Source: Pseudosporangium ferrugineum (GTDB lineage Bacteria; Actinomycetota; Actinomycetes; Mycobacteriales; Micromonosporaceae). Taken from it: a DNA stretch of 64,000 nt. Each line of letters opens with the position of its first letter. Positions within the stretch are counted from its first letter, which is position 1. The position numbers and the translations under genes are program-made. The stretch is taken from the NCBI RefSeq assembly GCF_003002065.1, contig NZ_PVZG01000015.1, positions 156,968 through 220,967 on the forward strand, given 5' to 3'. The notes under the pieces were generated by a model. That model saw nothing but the letters and a program-made list of their open reading frames with translations, was not told the origin of the DNA and searched no databases. Below, in pieces: positions 15,269 through 23,513 of the stretch.

Positions 15269-17340
15269 CCGGCCTGCTCCCGGGCCGGCTGCGGGCCGCA
15301 GAGGGTACGGATCGCGCCGAGCAGGGTCGAGCGGGTGAACGGCTTCTCCACCAGCATGCTGTTCGCGTCGAGATGCAGCTGTGGGCCCAGCGACGCCGCC
15401 GTGTAGCCGGACATGTAGAGGACCGGCAGGTCCGGGTGGTGCGTACGCAGCGCCGCGGCCAGCTCCGGCCCGGTCATCGCCGGCATCACGACGTCCGTGA
15501 TCAGCAGGTCCGGCTGCGCGCCCGAGGCGACCTGGGTGACCGCCTGGAGCGCGTCCGTGGCGACCGTGATCTCGTAGCCGGCCGGCTCGATCAGGCGCTG
15601 CACCAGCTGGCCGACCTCCGGCTGGTCCTCGACGATGAGGACGCGGCCGATGACGGCCGGGGTGAGCTGCCGGTCGATGGACGGCGCCGGACGCTCCTCG
15701 GCGGCCGGCAGGTAGAGGTGCACGGTGGTGCCCATCCGGGGCTGGGACTCCAGCGTGATGTGGCCGCCGATGCCCTGCACGATGCCCGCCGCGGTGGCCA
15801 GGCCCAGGCCGGCCGCGGTGGGCCGGGTGGTGAAGAACGGCTCCAGCGCCCGGCGGCGGGTCTCGTCGGTCATGCCCACGCCGGTGTCCTGGATGACCAT
15901 GTGCACGATCCGGCCGGCCGGCGCGCCCTCGGCGAGCTGCCCCGGCTCCACCATCTCGTTCGTGGCGGCCACCCGCAGCATGCCGCCGTGCAGCATCGCG
16001 TCGCGGGCGTTCGCCGCGAGGTTGACCAGCGCCTGCTCCAGCGGGCCGCGCTCCGCGCGTACCGGCCAGACGTCCGGGCCGAACGCCAGGTCCAGGCCGA
16101 TCCGCTCGCCGAGCGTGCGGCTGAACAGGCTCTGCACGTCGGTGAGCAGGTCCGGGATGGGGATGATCTCCGGCCGGTTGCCTTCCGTACGCCCGAAGGC
16201 CAGCAGTTGATGGGTCAGGGTCCGCCCCTTGGCCACCGCGTCCAGGATGTCCTTGGCCATCTGATGCTGCGGGGCGTCCTCGGCGGTGGTGGTCGCGATC
16301 ATGTCGGCGGAGCCGGCGACCACGGTCATCAGGTTGTTGAAGTCGTGCGAGATGCCGCCGATGAGCTGGCCCATGCTGTCGAGCCGGCGCAGGTGGTCGA
16401 GCTGGCGCTTGAGCCCCTTGGCGTCGATGTGGTCGGTGGTGTCGGTGACCATGCAGAGCACGCCCGCCGGCCGGCCGTGCTCGTCCTGCAGCGGCATCAT
16501 GCTCATCCGCACGCTGCGCTGGGAACCGTCGGCGCGCAGCAGCTTGGCGGCGCCGACGGTGGAGCGGCCGGCCTTGCACTCGGTGAGGCGCCGGCTCAGC
16601 TCGGCCTGGCCGTGCTTGTCGAGGAAGCCGCGCAGCGACACCCCGACGAGCTGGGCGCGGGGCAGGCCGAGGACGACGCCGATGGGCTCGTTCGCGTACG
16701 TGGCGACGCCCTCGTCGTCGAGCTGCAGCACGCCCTCGGGGATGGTCTCCAGCACCCGGCGGTAGCGTTCCTCGCTGGCCCGCAGCCGTTCCATCGCCCG
16801 CGCGTGGGACAGCGCCAGGGACAGCTCGCCGGCGATGTCGCGGGCCAGCTCCACCTCGGCGGCGGAGTAGATCGCGCCGGGCAGGGCGCGGGTCAGCACC
16901 AGGTAGCCCGCGTACGTGTTGTCGACGATCACCGGGCACAGCACGGCCGCGTGCACCTCGGGGGCCGGGCCGCCCGGGTCGACGTACGCCGAGTGCCGGG
17001 GGCGGGGGAGTTCGGTCAGCGGCTCGCGGCCGTCGGCGGCGAGGACGATGGGACGCCGGCTGGCGGCGAGGCTGGTGGAGAAGTCGTCGTCGGGTAGTTC
17101 GCCGGCGCGGTCGAGCAGGTGGGCGTACGCCGGCGCCACCTGATCGTCGGCATGGTGGTACGTGATGGCGTCGTAGCGGCCGTCGTCGCGCAGCAACTGC
17201 ACGCCCGCGCCGTCGCCGAGCATGTCCGCCGCGGCCCGGGCGGCGGTCGAGCGCACCTTGTCCGTGTCGTCGGCGTCGCGGCTGAGCGCCAGCGCCAGGT
17301 CGGCCAGTGCGTACCGGAGGGGATAAGCCATGACACCCAT
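15247..17340 (-). CDS. Hybrid sensor histidine kinase with GAF, PAS and receiver domains
   Basis: 697 residues, cytoplasmic. A GAF-like domain (1-180) is followed by PAS (about 187-305), HisKA with the phospho-acceptor His332 in GGISHDFNNLM, HATPase_c (N440 in VNLAANARD, DTGVGM, GLGLATAAGI) and a C-terminal receiver with Asp616 in LLITDVVMP. No separate response regulator is adjacent, so output is probably via phosphotransfer to a distant protein. Start is ATG 17340 or the in-frame ATG 17331; neither has a strong ribosome-binding site. The 294-bp gap to the divergent Ser/Thr kinase shows no obvious regulatory structure. Confidence 0.93.
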   Translation of the reverse strand: MGVMAYPLRYALADLALALSRDADDTDKVRSTAARAAADMLGDGAGVQLLRDDGRYDAITYHHADDQVAPAYAHLLDRAGELPDDDFSTSLAASRRPIVLAADGREPLTELPRPRHSAYVDPGGPAPEVHAAVLCPVIVDNTYAGYLVLTRALPGAIYSAAEVELARDIAGELSLALSHARAMERLRASEERYRRVLETIPEGVLQLDDEGVATYANEPIGVVLGLPRAQLVGVSLRGFLDKHGQAELSRRLTECKAGRSTVGAAKLLRADGSQRSVRMSMMPLQDEHGRPAGVLCMVTDTTDHIDAKGLKRQLDHLRRLDSMGQLIGGISHDFNNLMTVVAGSADMIATTTAEDAPQHQMAKDILDAVAKGRTLTHQLLAFGRTEGNRPEIIPIPDLLTDVQSLFSRTLGERIGLDLAFGPDVWPVRAERGPLEQALVNLAANARDAMLHGGMLRVAATNEMVEPGQLAEGAPAGRIVHMVIQDTGVGMTDETRRRALEPFFTTRPTAAGLGLATAAGIVQGIGGHITLESQPRMGTTVHLYLPAAEERPAPSIDRQLTPAVIGRVLIVEDQPEVGQLVQRLIEPAGYEITVATDALQAVTQVASGAQPDLLITDVVMPAMTGPELAAALRTHHPDLPVLYMSGYTAASLGPQLHLDANSMLVEKPFTRSTLLGAIRTLCGPQPAREQAGQPEAAG

Positions 17341-17634
17341 GTGGCCACTATCGGGGGAACGGCCCCGCGGTGCGGGCGGTTCGCCAGGAATGCAACCGAG
17401 TAACCGGCCCCGGTCCCGGCAGCCACTCCTGCAACATGCTGTTTTACCAGCTCAGCGGCGGTTCTACAGCGATGAACGACGGGCTGCCGTTTCCGTGACG
17501 GGTGGCGCGGGACACCTACCTCACGTGCGAACTCCGACGTGTGGGGTTGCGCATTGATACGGACAAACAGCATCATTCCGGTCGGCCGAGTCGGATGTCG
17601 CGGAATCGCGGCGGGCGGAAGGACACGACCACCG

Positions 17635-19362
17635 GTGGACAAGGATCTCACGAGCAGCGGCGCACGCCAGGATTCCGGCGGCGCGTCGACCCTCGATCTG
17701 AGCGGCCGCTGCGTCGGCAGCTCGTACATCCTCATCCGCCCCATCGGACAGGGCGCGACCGGGACGGTGTGGCGCGGCGTGGACCGGGCCTCCGGCGAGG
17801 CGGTCGCGGTCAAGCTGCTCCACGAGAGCCTGCTGCGCCAGCCGAAGCTGGTCACCCGCTTCGTGCAGGAGCGCACGATCCTGCTGATGCTGCGGCACCG
17901 CAACGTCGTACGGGTCCGCGACCTGTTCAGCGTCGGCGAGTCGCTCGGGCTGGTGATGGACCTCGTGCCCGGCGGAAGCCTGCGCGACTACCTGCGCGAG
18001 CATCACACCGTGGCGCCGGGCGAGGCGGCCCGGCTCGGCGCCCAGGTCGCCGCCGCGCTGGCCGAGGCGCACGAGCTCGGCATCGTGCACCGCGACCTCA
18101 AGCCGGACAACATCCTGCTGCACGGCGAGGACGGACGGCTCGACATCCGGCTCACCGACTTCGGCATCGCCCGGGTGCTGAACACGCCCAGCCTCACCAC
18201 CACCGGCGCGGTCGTCGGCACCCCGCACTACATGGCGCCGGAGGCCTTCCACAGCTCCAGCATCACCCCCGCCGCCGACGTGTACGCCCTCGGCGTGCTG
18301 CTCTACGAGCTCGTGTCGGGGCGGCCGCCGTACGACAGCGACACGGTCAGCGACCTCATGCGGCTGCACCTGGAGGGCCGCCCCGAACGCCGGCCGGGAA
18401 TCCCCGACGCGCTGTGGGAGCTCATCGCGAGCTGCCTCGAGCAGAAGCCCCGGCTGCGCCCGTCCGCCGGTGAGCTGGTTCTCGACCTCGGAGCCCTCGA
18501 ACGCTCGCTCGCCGAGGCCCCCGCGCTCGCCGCCCCCGACCCGGCCCGGCCGGCGAAGCCGCGCGAGTCCCGGACGCCCGACCCGGAGCCCCCGGCGGTC
18601 CGCCCGGGGCCGCACCCGTCGCTGGCGAGCATGCGCAAGCTCTCCCCGCCCCGCCGCCGCAACCAGCCGGCGAGCTGGCGGTGGGCCCGGCCGTGGGCGA
18701 TGATCGGCCTGGTCTGCTCGGCGATGCTGGCCTCCGGCGTGGCGACGACCGCGTGGCACCTGGCCCGCCCGGAGGCCGAGCCCGACACTGCCGGCGGTGC
18801 GCCCCTGACCCGGACGGGCATACCCGGGCCGGTGTCCTCCGCCGTCGCCTCCGCGGCGCCGTCGCCGTCGCGGGCGGCCCGCGACCACAAGGGTGGCGGC
18901 AATCCCGCCGCCGCGGCACTGCACGCCGGCTCCGCCGTCCGGGCGGTCGCGACCACGACTCCCCGCCCCCGCAAGGCGACCCCCACGAGGGAGCCGCTGG
19001 TGGAGAAGACGTACGGGCCGTGGGACTGCAACCGCCAGTTCACCATCAGCTATCCGAACCCGATGGCGGTGGAGCCCTGCCACCAGGTCGGCGCGAAGGT
19101 GCAGCTCGCCGCCACTCTCACCGCCCCGCGCGACGGTACGGCCACCCTCGCGCTGTCCCTGCGCGACGTGGACACCGGCCGTACGGTCCCGCAGCGGACG
19201 TGCACCGGCCTGACGTTCCGCGACGGCTCCCGGTCGCACGACTGCCGGGACACCGCGAGCCCGCGCGCCGGGCACCGCTACGAGCTGGTGATGTCGTGGC
19301 GCTTCACCAGCGACGGCAGGGTCCAGACGGGTGCCGCGAAGGGTCACCAGTTCGCGTTCTGA
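17635..19362 (+). CDS. Transmembrane Ser/Thr protein kinase with Cys-containing outer domain
   Basis: 575 residues. The kinase domain (about 30-300) is intact: GQGATGTVWRG, Lys60, HRDLKPDN at 142-149, DFG at 165-167 and GTPHYMAPE. A Pro-rich linker and one membrane helix (ARPWAMIGLVCSAMLASGVATTAW) follow. The exported part is Ala/Pro-rich, then a beta-type domain with four cysteines; there are no PASTA repeats. GTG 17635 has GGAAGGA 11 bp upstream. The L,D-transpeptidase gene follows after 17 bp, so the pair is probably co-transcribed and the kinase may sense or regulate the cell wall. Confidence 0.93.
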   Translation: MDKDLTSSGARQDSGGASTLDLSGRCVGSSYILIRPIGQGATGTVWRGVDRASGEAVAVKLLHESLLRQPKLVTRFVQERTILLMLRHRNVVRVRDLFSVGESLGLVMDLVPGGSLRDYLREHHTVAPGEAARLGAQVAAALAEAHELGIVHRDLKPDNILLHGEDGRLDIRLTDFGIARVLNTPSLTTTGAVVGTPHYMAPEAFHSSSITPAADVYALGVLLYELVSGRPPYDSDTVSDLMRLHLEGRPERRPGIPDALWELIASCLEQKPRLRPSAGELVLDLGALERSLAEAPALAAPDPARPAKPRESRTPDPEPPAVRPGPHPSLASMRKLSPPRRRNQPASWRWARPWAMIGLVCSAMLASGVATTAWHLARPEAEPDTAGGAPLTRTGIPGPVSSAVASAAPSPSRAARDHKGGGNPAAAALHAGSAVRAVATTTPRPRKATPTREPLVEKTYGPWDCNRQFTISYPNPMAVEPCHQVGAKVQLAATLTAPRDGTATLALSLRDVDTGRTVPQRTCTGLTFRDGSRSHDCRDTASPRAGHRYELVMSWRFTSDGRVQTGAAKGHQFAF

Positions 19363-19379
19363 GCGGTAGGGTCCGAGCC

Positions 19380-20156
19380 ATGCGCAGGATGGCGGCGGCC
19401 GGGCTGGCGATCGGCGCCGTCCTGCTGGGGCTCGGCGTGGTGCGGGCGCTGTCCGCGGAAGCGGCGGTGCCGCCGTACCACCCGTCGCGGCTGCGGAACA
19501 TCGGCGACTCGGGGCAGGTCGTGGTCGTCACGGGCAACGCGCGCACGTCGTCGTACGCGACGCTGCGGACGTACCAGAAGAACAGCGGCGGAAGCTGGAG
19601 CCAGAAGTTCGCCGGCATGCCGGCGCGCAACGGGTACGCGGGCTGGGAGTGGGCCACCCGGCGGGTGCAGGACACCGGCACGACGCCGATGGGCACGTTC
19701 CGGATCACGTCGGCGTTCGGCCTCAAAGCCGATCCGGGCACCCGGGTGACGTACACGCACGCCGACAGCGGCGACTACTGGGTCGGCGACAACCGCGACC
19801 CGAAGACGTACAACCTGTTCCAGCCGTGGGCGTCCGGCACCCGCACGTGGCGCAAGGGCGAGTCCGAGCGGCTCGCCGACTACCCGAAGCAGTACGAGTA
19901 CGCCGCCGTCATCGACTTCAACCGCCCGTGGGGTTCGACGATCCGCTGGGACGCCCCGCACTCGCAGTACGTGACCAGCAGGCCCGCGAACGTGCGGCGC
20001 GGCTCGGCCATCTTCCTGCACGTCAACGGCGCCGGATCGACCGCGGGCTGCGTCTCGCTGCGCCGCGCCGACCTGCTCGCCGTGCTCAGATGGCTCGACC
20101 CGGCGAAGACCCCGCGCATCGTGATGGCGCCGCTGGCGGACATCGGCCGGGTGTGA
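19380..20156 (+). CDS. Secreted L,D-transpeptidase-type protein (YkuD fold)
   Basis: 258 residues with a signal peptide (cleaved near SAEA-AV). The catalytic core ends with FLHVNGAGSTAGCVSL, matching the HxG-x(n)-S/T-xGC pattern of YkuD enzymes with the nucleophile Cys. These enzymes form or edit peptidoglycan cross-links. Upstream PMGTFRITSAFG is also typical. It follows the Ser/Thr kinase gene closely, suggesting phospho-regulated wall remodelling, which is inference. Start ATG 19380; MRRM gives a second possible start three codons on. Confidence 0.88.
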   Translation: MRRMAAAGLAIGAVLLGLGVVRALSAEAAVPPYHPSRLRNIGDSGQVVVVTGNARTSSYATLRTYQKNSGGSWSQKFAGMPARNGYAGWEWATRRVQDTGTTPMGTFRITSAFGLKADPGTRVTYTHADSGDYWVGDNRDPKTYNLFQPWASGTRTWRKGESERLADYPKQYEYAAVIDFNRPWGSTIRWDAPHSQYVTSRPANVRRGSAIFLHVNGAGSTAGCVSLRRADLLAVLRWLDPAKTPRIVMAPLADIGRV

Positions 20157-20199
20157 AATACGGTCGCGTCCGCCGGCGTTACCGCCTACCGTGATCGCC

Positions 20200-20289
20200 A
20201 TGTTCGCGCCCGGTCCGCAGCTGCCCGCGGGGTTCTCCCTGCCGGTGGCTCCCGCGTGCGTGCTTCCCGGCGCCGATACCCGAAGCTGA
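20200..20289 (+). CDS. Possible 29-aa leader peptide upstream of tuf
   Basis: An ATG at 20200 (in-frame GTG at 20191) opens a 29-codon frame ending in TGA 18 bp before a strong hairpin and 98 bp before the EF-Tu start. The product is MFAPGPQLPAGFSLPVAPAC... and has no known family. No clear Shine-Dalgarno is visible. Position suggests a leader peptide coupling translation to expression of the EF-Tu gene, but it could be a chance ORF. Confidence 0.3.
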   Translation: MFAPGPQLPAGFSLPVAPACVLPGADTRS

Positions 20290-20307
20290 CCCTTCCCCGG
20301 TAGCGAC

Positions 20308-20347
20308 AGAACCCAGGGGGAGGGTCGCTCGCCCCTGCGTGGGTTCT
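20308..20347 (+). promoter_or_regulatory. Leader hairpin upstream of tuf
   Basis: AGAACCCA (20308-20315) pairs perfectly with TGGGTTCT (20340-20347), and inside it GGGG can pair with CCCC. The structure ends 40 bp before the EF-Tu start codon and could be an attenuator or mRNA-stabilising leader. No T-run follows, so it is not a plain terminator. Confidence 0.55.
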
Positions 20348-20387
20348 GACTTCCTTTCCGTCTCTCGCATCCAGTGAGGACACTCTC

Positions 20388-21575
20388 ATGGCCAAGAACC
20401 AGTTCGTCCGTACGAAGCCACATCTCAACATCGGTACGATGGGTCATGTCGACCACGGCAAGACGACCCTGACCGCCGCCATCACGAAGGTCCTCGCCGA
20501 CCGCGACCCGGCAACCAACCGGTACGTCGCGTTCGACGGGATCGACAAGGCCCCGGAGGAGCACGACCGCGGCATCACCATCAACATCGCCCACGTCGAG
20601 TACGAGACCGCCAACCGCCACTACGCCCACGTCGACATGCCCGGTCACGCCGACTACGTGAAGAACATGATCACGGGGGCGGCGCAGGTGGACGGCGCGA
20701 TCCTCGTGGTCTCGGCCCAGGACGGCGCCATGCCGCAGACCCGCGAGCACGTGCTGCTCGCCCAGCGGGTCGGCGTGCCGTACCTGGTGGTGGCGCTCAA
20801 CAAGAGCGACACCGTCGAGGACGAGGAGCTGCTCGACCTGGTGGAGCTGGAGGTCCGCGAGCTCGTCGGCGAGTACGGCTTCCCCGGCGACGAGGTGCCG
20901 GTGGTGCGTGTCAGCGCGCTGAAGGCCCTCGAGGGCGACCCGCGGTGGACGCGGTCGATCCTGGATCTGCTCGACGCGGTCGACGCGTACGTGCCGGTCC
21001 CGCCGCGCGAGCTGGGTGAGCCGTTCCTGATGCCGATCGAGAACGTGCTGACCATCAGCGGGCGCGGCACCGTGGTCACCGGCAAGATCGAGCGCGGCGT
21101 GCTGCGCGTCGGGGATCCGGTCGAGGTCGTCGGCCTCGGCCCGACCGTCGCCACGGTGGCGACCGGTCTCGAGACGTTCGGCAAGTCGCTGCCCACCGCG
21201 GAGGCGGGCGACAACGCCGCCGTCCTGCTCCGCGGCATCAAGCGCGACCAGGTGCAGCGCGGCCAGGTCGTGGCGCTGCCCGGCAGCGTCACCCCGCACC
21301 GGAGCTTCCGGGCGCGGATGTACGCCCTGACGAAGGAGGAGGGTGGCCGGCACACGCCGTTCGTGGCGAACTACCGGCCGCAGTTCTTCTTCCGCACCAC
21401 GGACGTGTCCGGCGCGATCGACCTCGGTGACCTGCCGATGGTCATGCCGGGCGACACCGTGGAGCTGACCGTGCACCTCGGCAAGGAGGTCCCGATGGAC
21501 GCCGGGCTGGGCTTCGCGGTCCGCGAGGGTGGCCGTACGGTCGCGGCCGGCACCGTGACCGAGCTGCTCGACTAG
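20388..21575 (+). CDS. tuf: Elongation factor Tu, stand-alone divergent copy
   Basis: 395-residue GTPase delivering aminoacyl-tRNA to the ribosome. All G motifs are present (GHVDHGKT, DMPGH, NKSD) and GAFSY of Shine-Dalgarno quality: GAGGA 7 bp before ATG 20388. It is not next to rpsL/rpsG/fusA, so it is an extra EF-Tu like the third tuf genes of some antibiotic producers. By ungapped alignment to E. coli EF-Tu (offset 3), Ala278 replaces Gly275 and Arg127 replaces Gln124. These are sites of GE2270A and kirromycin resistance respectively. Switch-I and P-loop residues are normal, so it should be functional. A leader hairpin and a strong terminator flank it. Confidence 0.95.
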   Translation: MAKNQFVRTKPHLNIGTMGHVDHGKTTLTAAITKVLADRDPATNRYVAFDGIDKAPEEHDRGITINIAHVEYETANRHYAHVDMPGHADYVKNMITGAAQVDGAILVVSAQDGAMPQTREHVLLAQRVGVPYLVVALNKSDTVEDEELLDLVELEVRELVGEYGFPGDEVPVVRVSALKALEGDPRWTRSILDLLDAVDAYVPVPPRELGEPFLMPIENVLTISGRGTVVTGKIERGVLRVGDPVEVVGLGPTVATVATGLETFGKSLPTAEAGDNAAVLLRGIKRDQVQRGQVVALPGSVTPHRSFRARMYALTKEEGGRHTPFVANYRPQFFFRTTDVSGAIDLGDLPMVMPGDTVELTVHLGKEVPMDAGLGFAVREGGRTVAAGTVTELLD

Positions 21576-21596
21576 CTGTTGCGTCCACGGACGAGG

Positions 21597-21627
21597 GAAG
21601 GGGCCATCCGGTTCGGGTGGCCCCTTC
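21597..21627. terminator. Bidirectional hairpin terminator between tuf and lipase genes
   Basis: GAAGGGGCCA and TGGCCCCTTC form a perfect 10-bp stem with an 11-nt loop, between two convergent stop codons (21575 and 21636). Confidence 0.8.
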
Positions 21628-21635
21628 CGCCGCGG

Positions 21636-22439
21636 TCAGGGCAGGACGGAGTTCAGGGCGGGCAGGTAGCCGTACTTGTAGCCGTTGCTCGTCGGGTGGA
21701 AGGAGTCGGTCGGCGGGATCAGGGTGAGGCCGTGCAGCCACGCGCTGGGCCCGCAGATGCCGTGGCCGGCGAACTCGTCGGTGACGTCCGACCAGATGAA
21801 GCCGGCCGCCTGGGAACGCGCCTTGATGACCTTGTTGAGTTCGGCGGCGCCCTTGTTGATCGACTTGCGCTTGGGGATGCTCATGCCGGCGAAGCCGCAG
21901 CTCGGGGCGGTCTCGTCGAACAGGATGGGGTAACCCAGGACGACCACCCTTGCGTTCGGAGCCTTGCCGCGGATCTCGCGGTACGTGGCGTCGAACGTGG
22001 CCGGCATCTCGTCCTCGAGCATCTCCAGCGCCTCGTCGACCTTGGCGGCGCAACCGCTGTCGCTGGAGAGCGTGCAGGTGATGATGGTCGAGGCGAAGCC
22101 CACGTCGTTGCCGCCGATGGTCACGGTCACCAGGTCGGTGCCCTGGTTCAGCGCCGACAGCTGCGAGGACCGCAGCGAGCCGGTGGTGGCGCCGCTGCAG
22201 GCGACCGAGCGGTACGTCGCCGGGTGGTTGGCCGCGTTCCAGAGGCCGGGGTAGGCGTTCGGGCTGCGCAGGCAGGTGCCGGACTGGCCGGGCGCGCCGA
22301 CGCCGGAGGAGTAGGAATCGCCGAGGGCGACGTAGTCCCACTCGGACGCAGGGGTCGCGGCGGCGGCGGGGGCCGCGGTGGCGACGGTCAGCAGGATGGA
22401 CGAGACGAGGCAGGCGAGAACGGTGGTACGTCTGCTCAT
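21636..22439 (-). CDS. Secreted SGNH/GDSL-family lipase or esterase
   Basis: 267 residues with a signal peptide (cleaved near AAA-AT). The four family blocks are visible: YVALGDSYSSGVG (nucleophile Ser), SVACSGATT, VTIGGNDVGF and the C-terminal DSFHP with catalytic Asp/His. Six or more cysteines suggest the disulfide-stabilised Streptomyces-type extracellular lipase (SGNH hydrolase). The start is ATG 22439. The 240-bp upstream region contains three palindromes, indicating regulated expression. Confidence 0.92.
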   Translation of the reverse strand: MSRRTTVLACLVSSILLTVATAAPAAAATPASEWDYVALGDSYSSGVGAPGQSGTCLRSPNAYPGLWNAANHPATYRSVACSGATTGSLRSSQLSALNQGTDLVTVTIGGNDVGFASTIITCTLSSDSGCAAKVDEALEMLEDEMPATFDATYREIRGKAPNARVVVLGYPILFDETAPSCGFAGMSIPKRKSINKGAAELNKVIKARSQAAGFIWSDVTDEFAGHGICGPSAWLHGLTLIPPTDSFHPTSNGYKYGYLPALNSVLP

Positions 22440-22473
22440 CGGGGGTGGCCTCCGGATCCGCGAAGGGTGGGGG

Positions 22474-22487
22474 CCGAAGCGCTTCGG
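22474..22487. promoter_or_regulatory. CCGAAGCGCTTCGG palindrome upstream of the lipase
   Basis: A perfect 14-bp palindrome 35 bp upstream of the lipase start. Further CCGAAG (22491-22496) and GCTTCGG elements follow within 25 bp, giving several half-sites. Likely a transcription-factor site in the lipase leader or promoter. Confidence 0.45.
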
Positions 22488-22538
22488 TTACCGAAGAGTA
22501 AGTCAAGGCTTCGGGGAAAGAAACACGGTGACATTCCT

Positions 22539-22587
22539 GTTACCTCGTAGTAACATGCATCGATGTGACCTGCATGAATGTCATGCA
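22539..22587. promoter_or_regulatory. Two palindromes between lipase and 22679 gene
   Basis: GTTAC-N6-GTAAC (22539-22554) and TGCATGA-ATG-TCATGCA (22571-22587) are perfect inverted repeats in an unusually AT-rich stretch for this genome. They lie midway between divergent genes and could control either. No regulator gene is adjacent. Confidence 0.45.
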
Positions 22588-22678
22588 GTGATCAATCGTG
22601 TTCGTATCGCTACGAGCTTTCACCGGCGCCACAGCCGATCTTCAGCGTGTCCTCAGTTCGGCGGATTAGCGTCGGGAC

Positions 22679-23059
22679 ATGGATGAGCAGAGGGCTCGCC
22701 GGGTCGTCGAGACCCTGCGCGGGCGCAACGTCTTCGCGCACGTGAAGCTCCCGCACGCCGGCATCACCCAGTACGGCATCCGCGTCGTGCTGCCGGACGG
22801 CCGCGAGGCGATCTGGGACAACGACGGCACCGCGGGGCTCGAGGCGCAGATCATGCGCAACGGGGTGCTGGTCGGCTTCGTCCCCTCGATCCCCGGCTCG
22901 GAGGGCTTCGCCGACGAGCAGATCATCGAGGCGATCGCCCGCGCCGACTACGACCAGCCGATCGGCCGGTCCCGCCCGGTGGCGAACCGGCGGCCCGCCC
23001 CGGTGGCCCCGCGCCCGGCCGGCCTCGCCGAACGCCTCCGCCGCACCTTCCGCGACTGA
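22679..23059 (+). CDS. Hypothetical protein (126 aa)
   Basis: Soluble protein with an alpha/beta N-terminal domain of about 95 residues (AHVKLPHAGITQYGIRVVLPDGREAIWDNDG...EAIARADYDQP) and a basic, Pro/Arg-rich tail. Not recognised as a named family; the size and sequence look like a conserved actinobacterial hypothetical. Start ATG 22679; no strong ribosome-binding site. No clear link with neighbours. Confidence 0.6.
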   Translation: MDEQRARRVVETLRGRNVFAHVKLPHAGITQYGIRVVLPDGREAIWDNDGTAGLEAQIMRNGVLVGFVPSIPGSEGFADEQIIEAIARADYDQPIGRSRPVANRRPAPVAPRPAGLAERLRRTFRD

Positions 23060-23237
23060 CCGGCGCCGCCCGCCGGGGCGGCGGGGGCGGACGGACACCT
23101 ACCGACGCCACCACGCCGTCCGCCGCCGGGGAGCGGGCGTTCAGGACGGCAGGCCACGCACGCCCGGCGGGCCGTGGGGGAGCCGTCGGCCGGGTCGGCG
23201 GCGGGGCTGGGTGGCGGCGGGGCTGGGTGGCGGGTGG

Positions 23238-23513
23238 TCAGGGGCGTGGGGGCAGGGGGATGCGCAGGCTCACCGCTCCGCGCAGGTCGAGCCAGGCCTG
23301 CTCCGGGCCGCGGACCAGGCGGATGATCACGTCCTCGCAGGACGGGCAGCGGGCCACCAGGCCGGGGGACGGGCCCCACAGCCGCAGGGCCGCGACCGGG
23401 CTCGGGTGGCCGCAGCCGGCGCAGGTCGCCACCGCCCCGGTCAGGTCGACGGCGAAGATCTCGCCGAGGTCTCCGCCCATCGCGTTGCCGTCGATCTCGA
23501 AGCCGGACGTCAT
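23238..23513 (-). CDS. Small two-CxxC protein, DUF6510-type
   Basis: 91 residues with ATCAGCGH and ARCPSCED: two CxxC pairs that could form a zinc ribbon. This matches the small protein often found after sulfite-oxidase-like molybdoenzymes and their reductases (DUF6510 by memory). Its ATG overlaps the reductase stop by 4 bp (ATGA), so it is the last gene of the three-gene unit at 23238-24828 and probably assists that enzyme. Confidence 0.75.
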   Translation of the reverse strand: MTSGFEIDGNAMGGDLGEIFAVDLTGAVATCAGCGHPSPVAALRLWGPSPGLVARCPSCEDVIIRLVRGPEQAWLDLRGAVSLRIPLPPRP

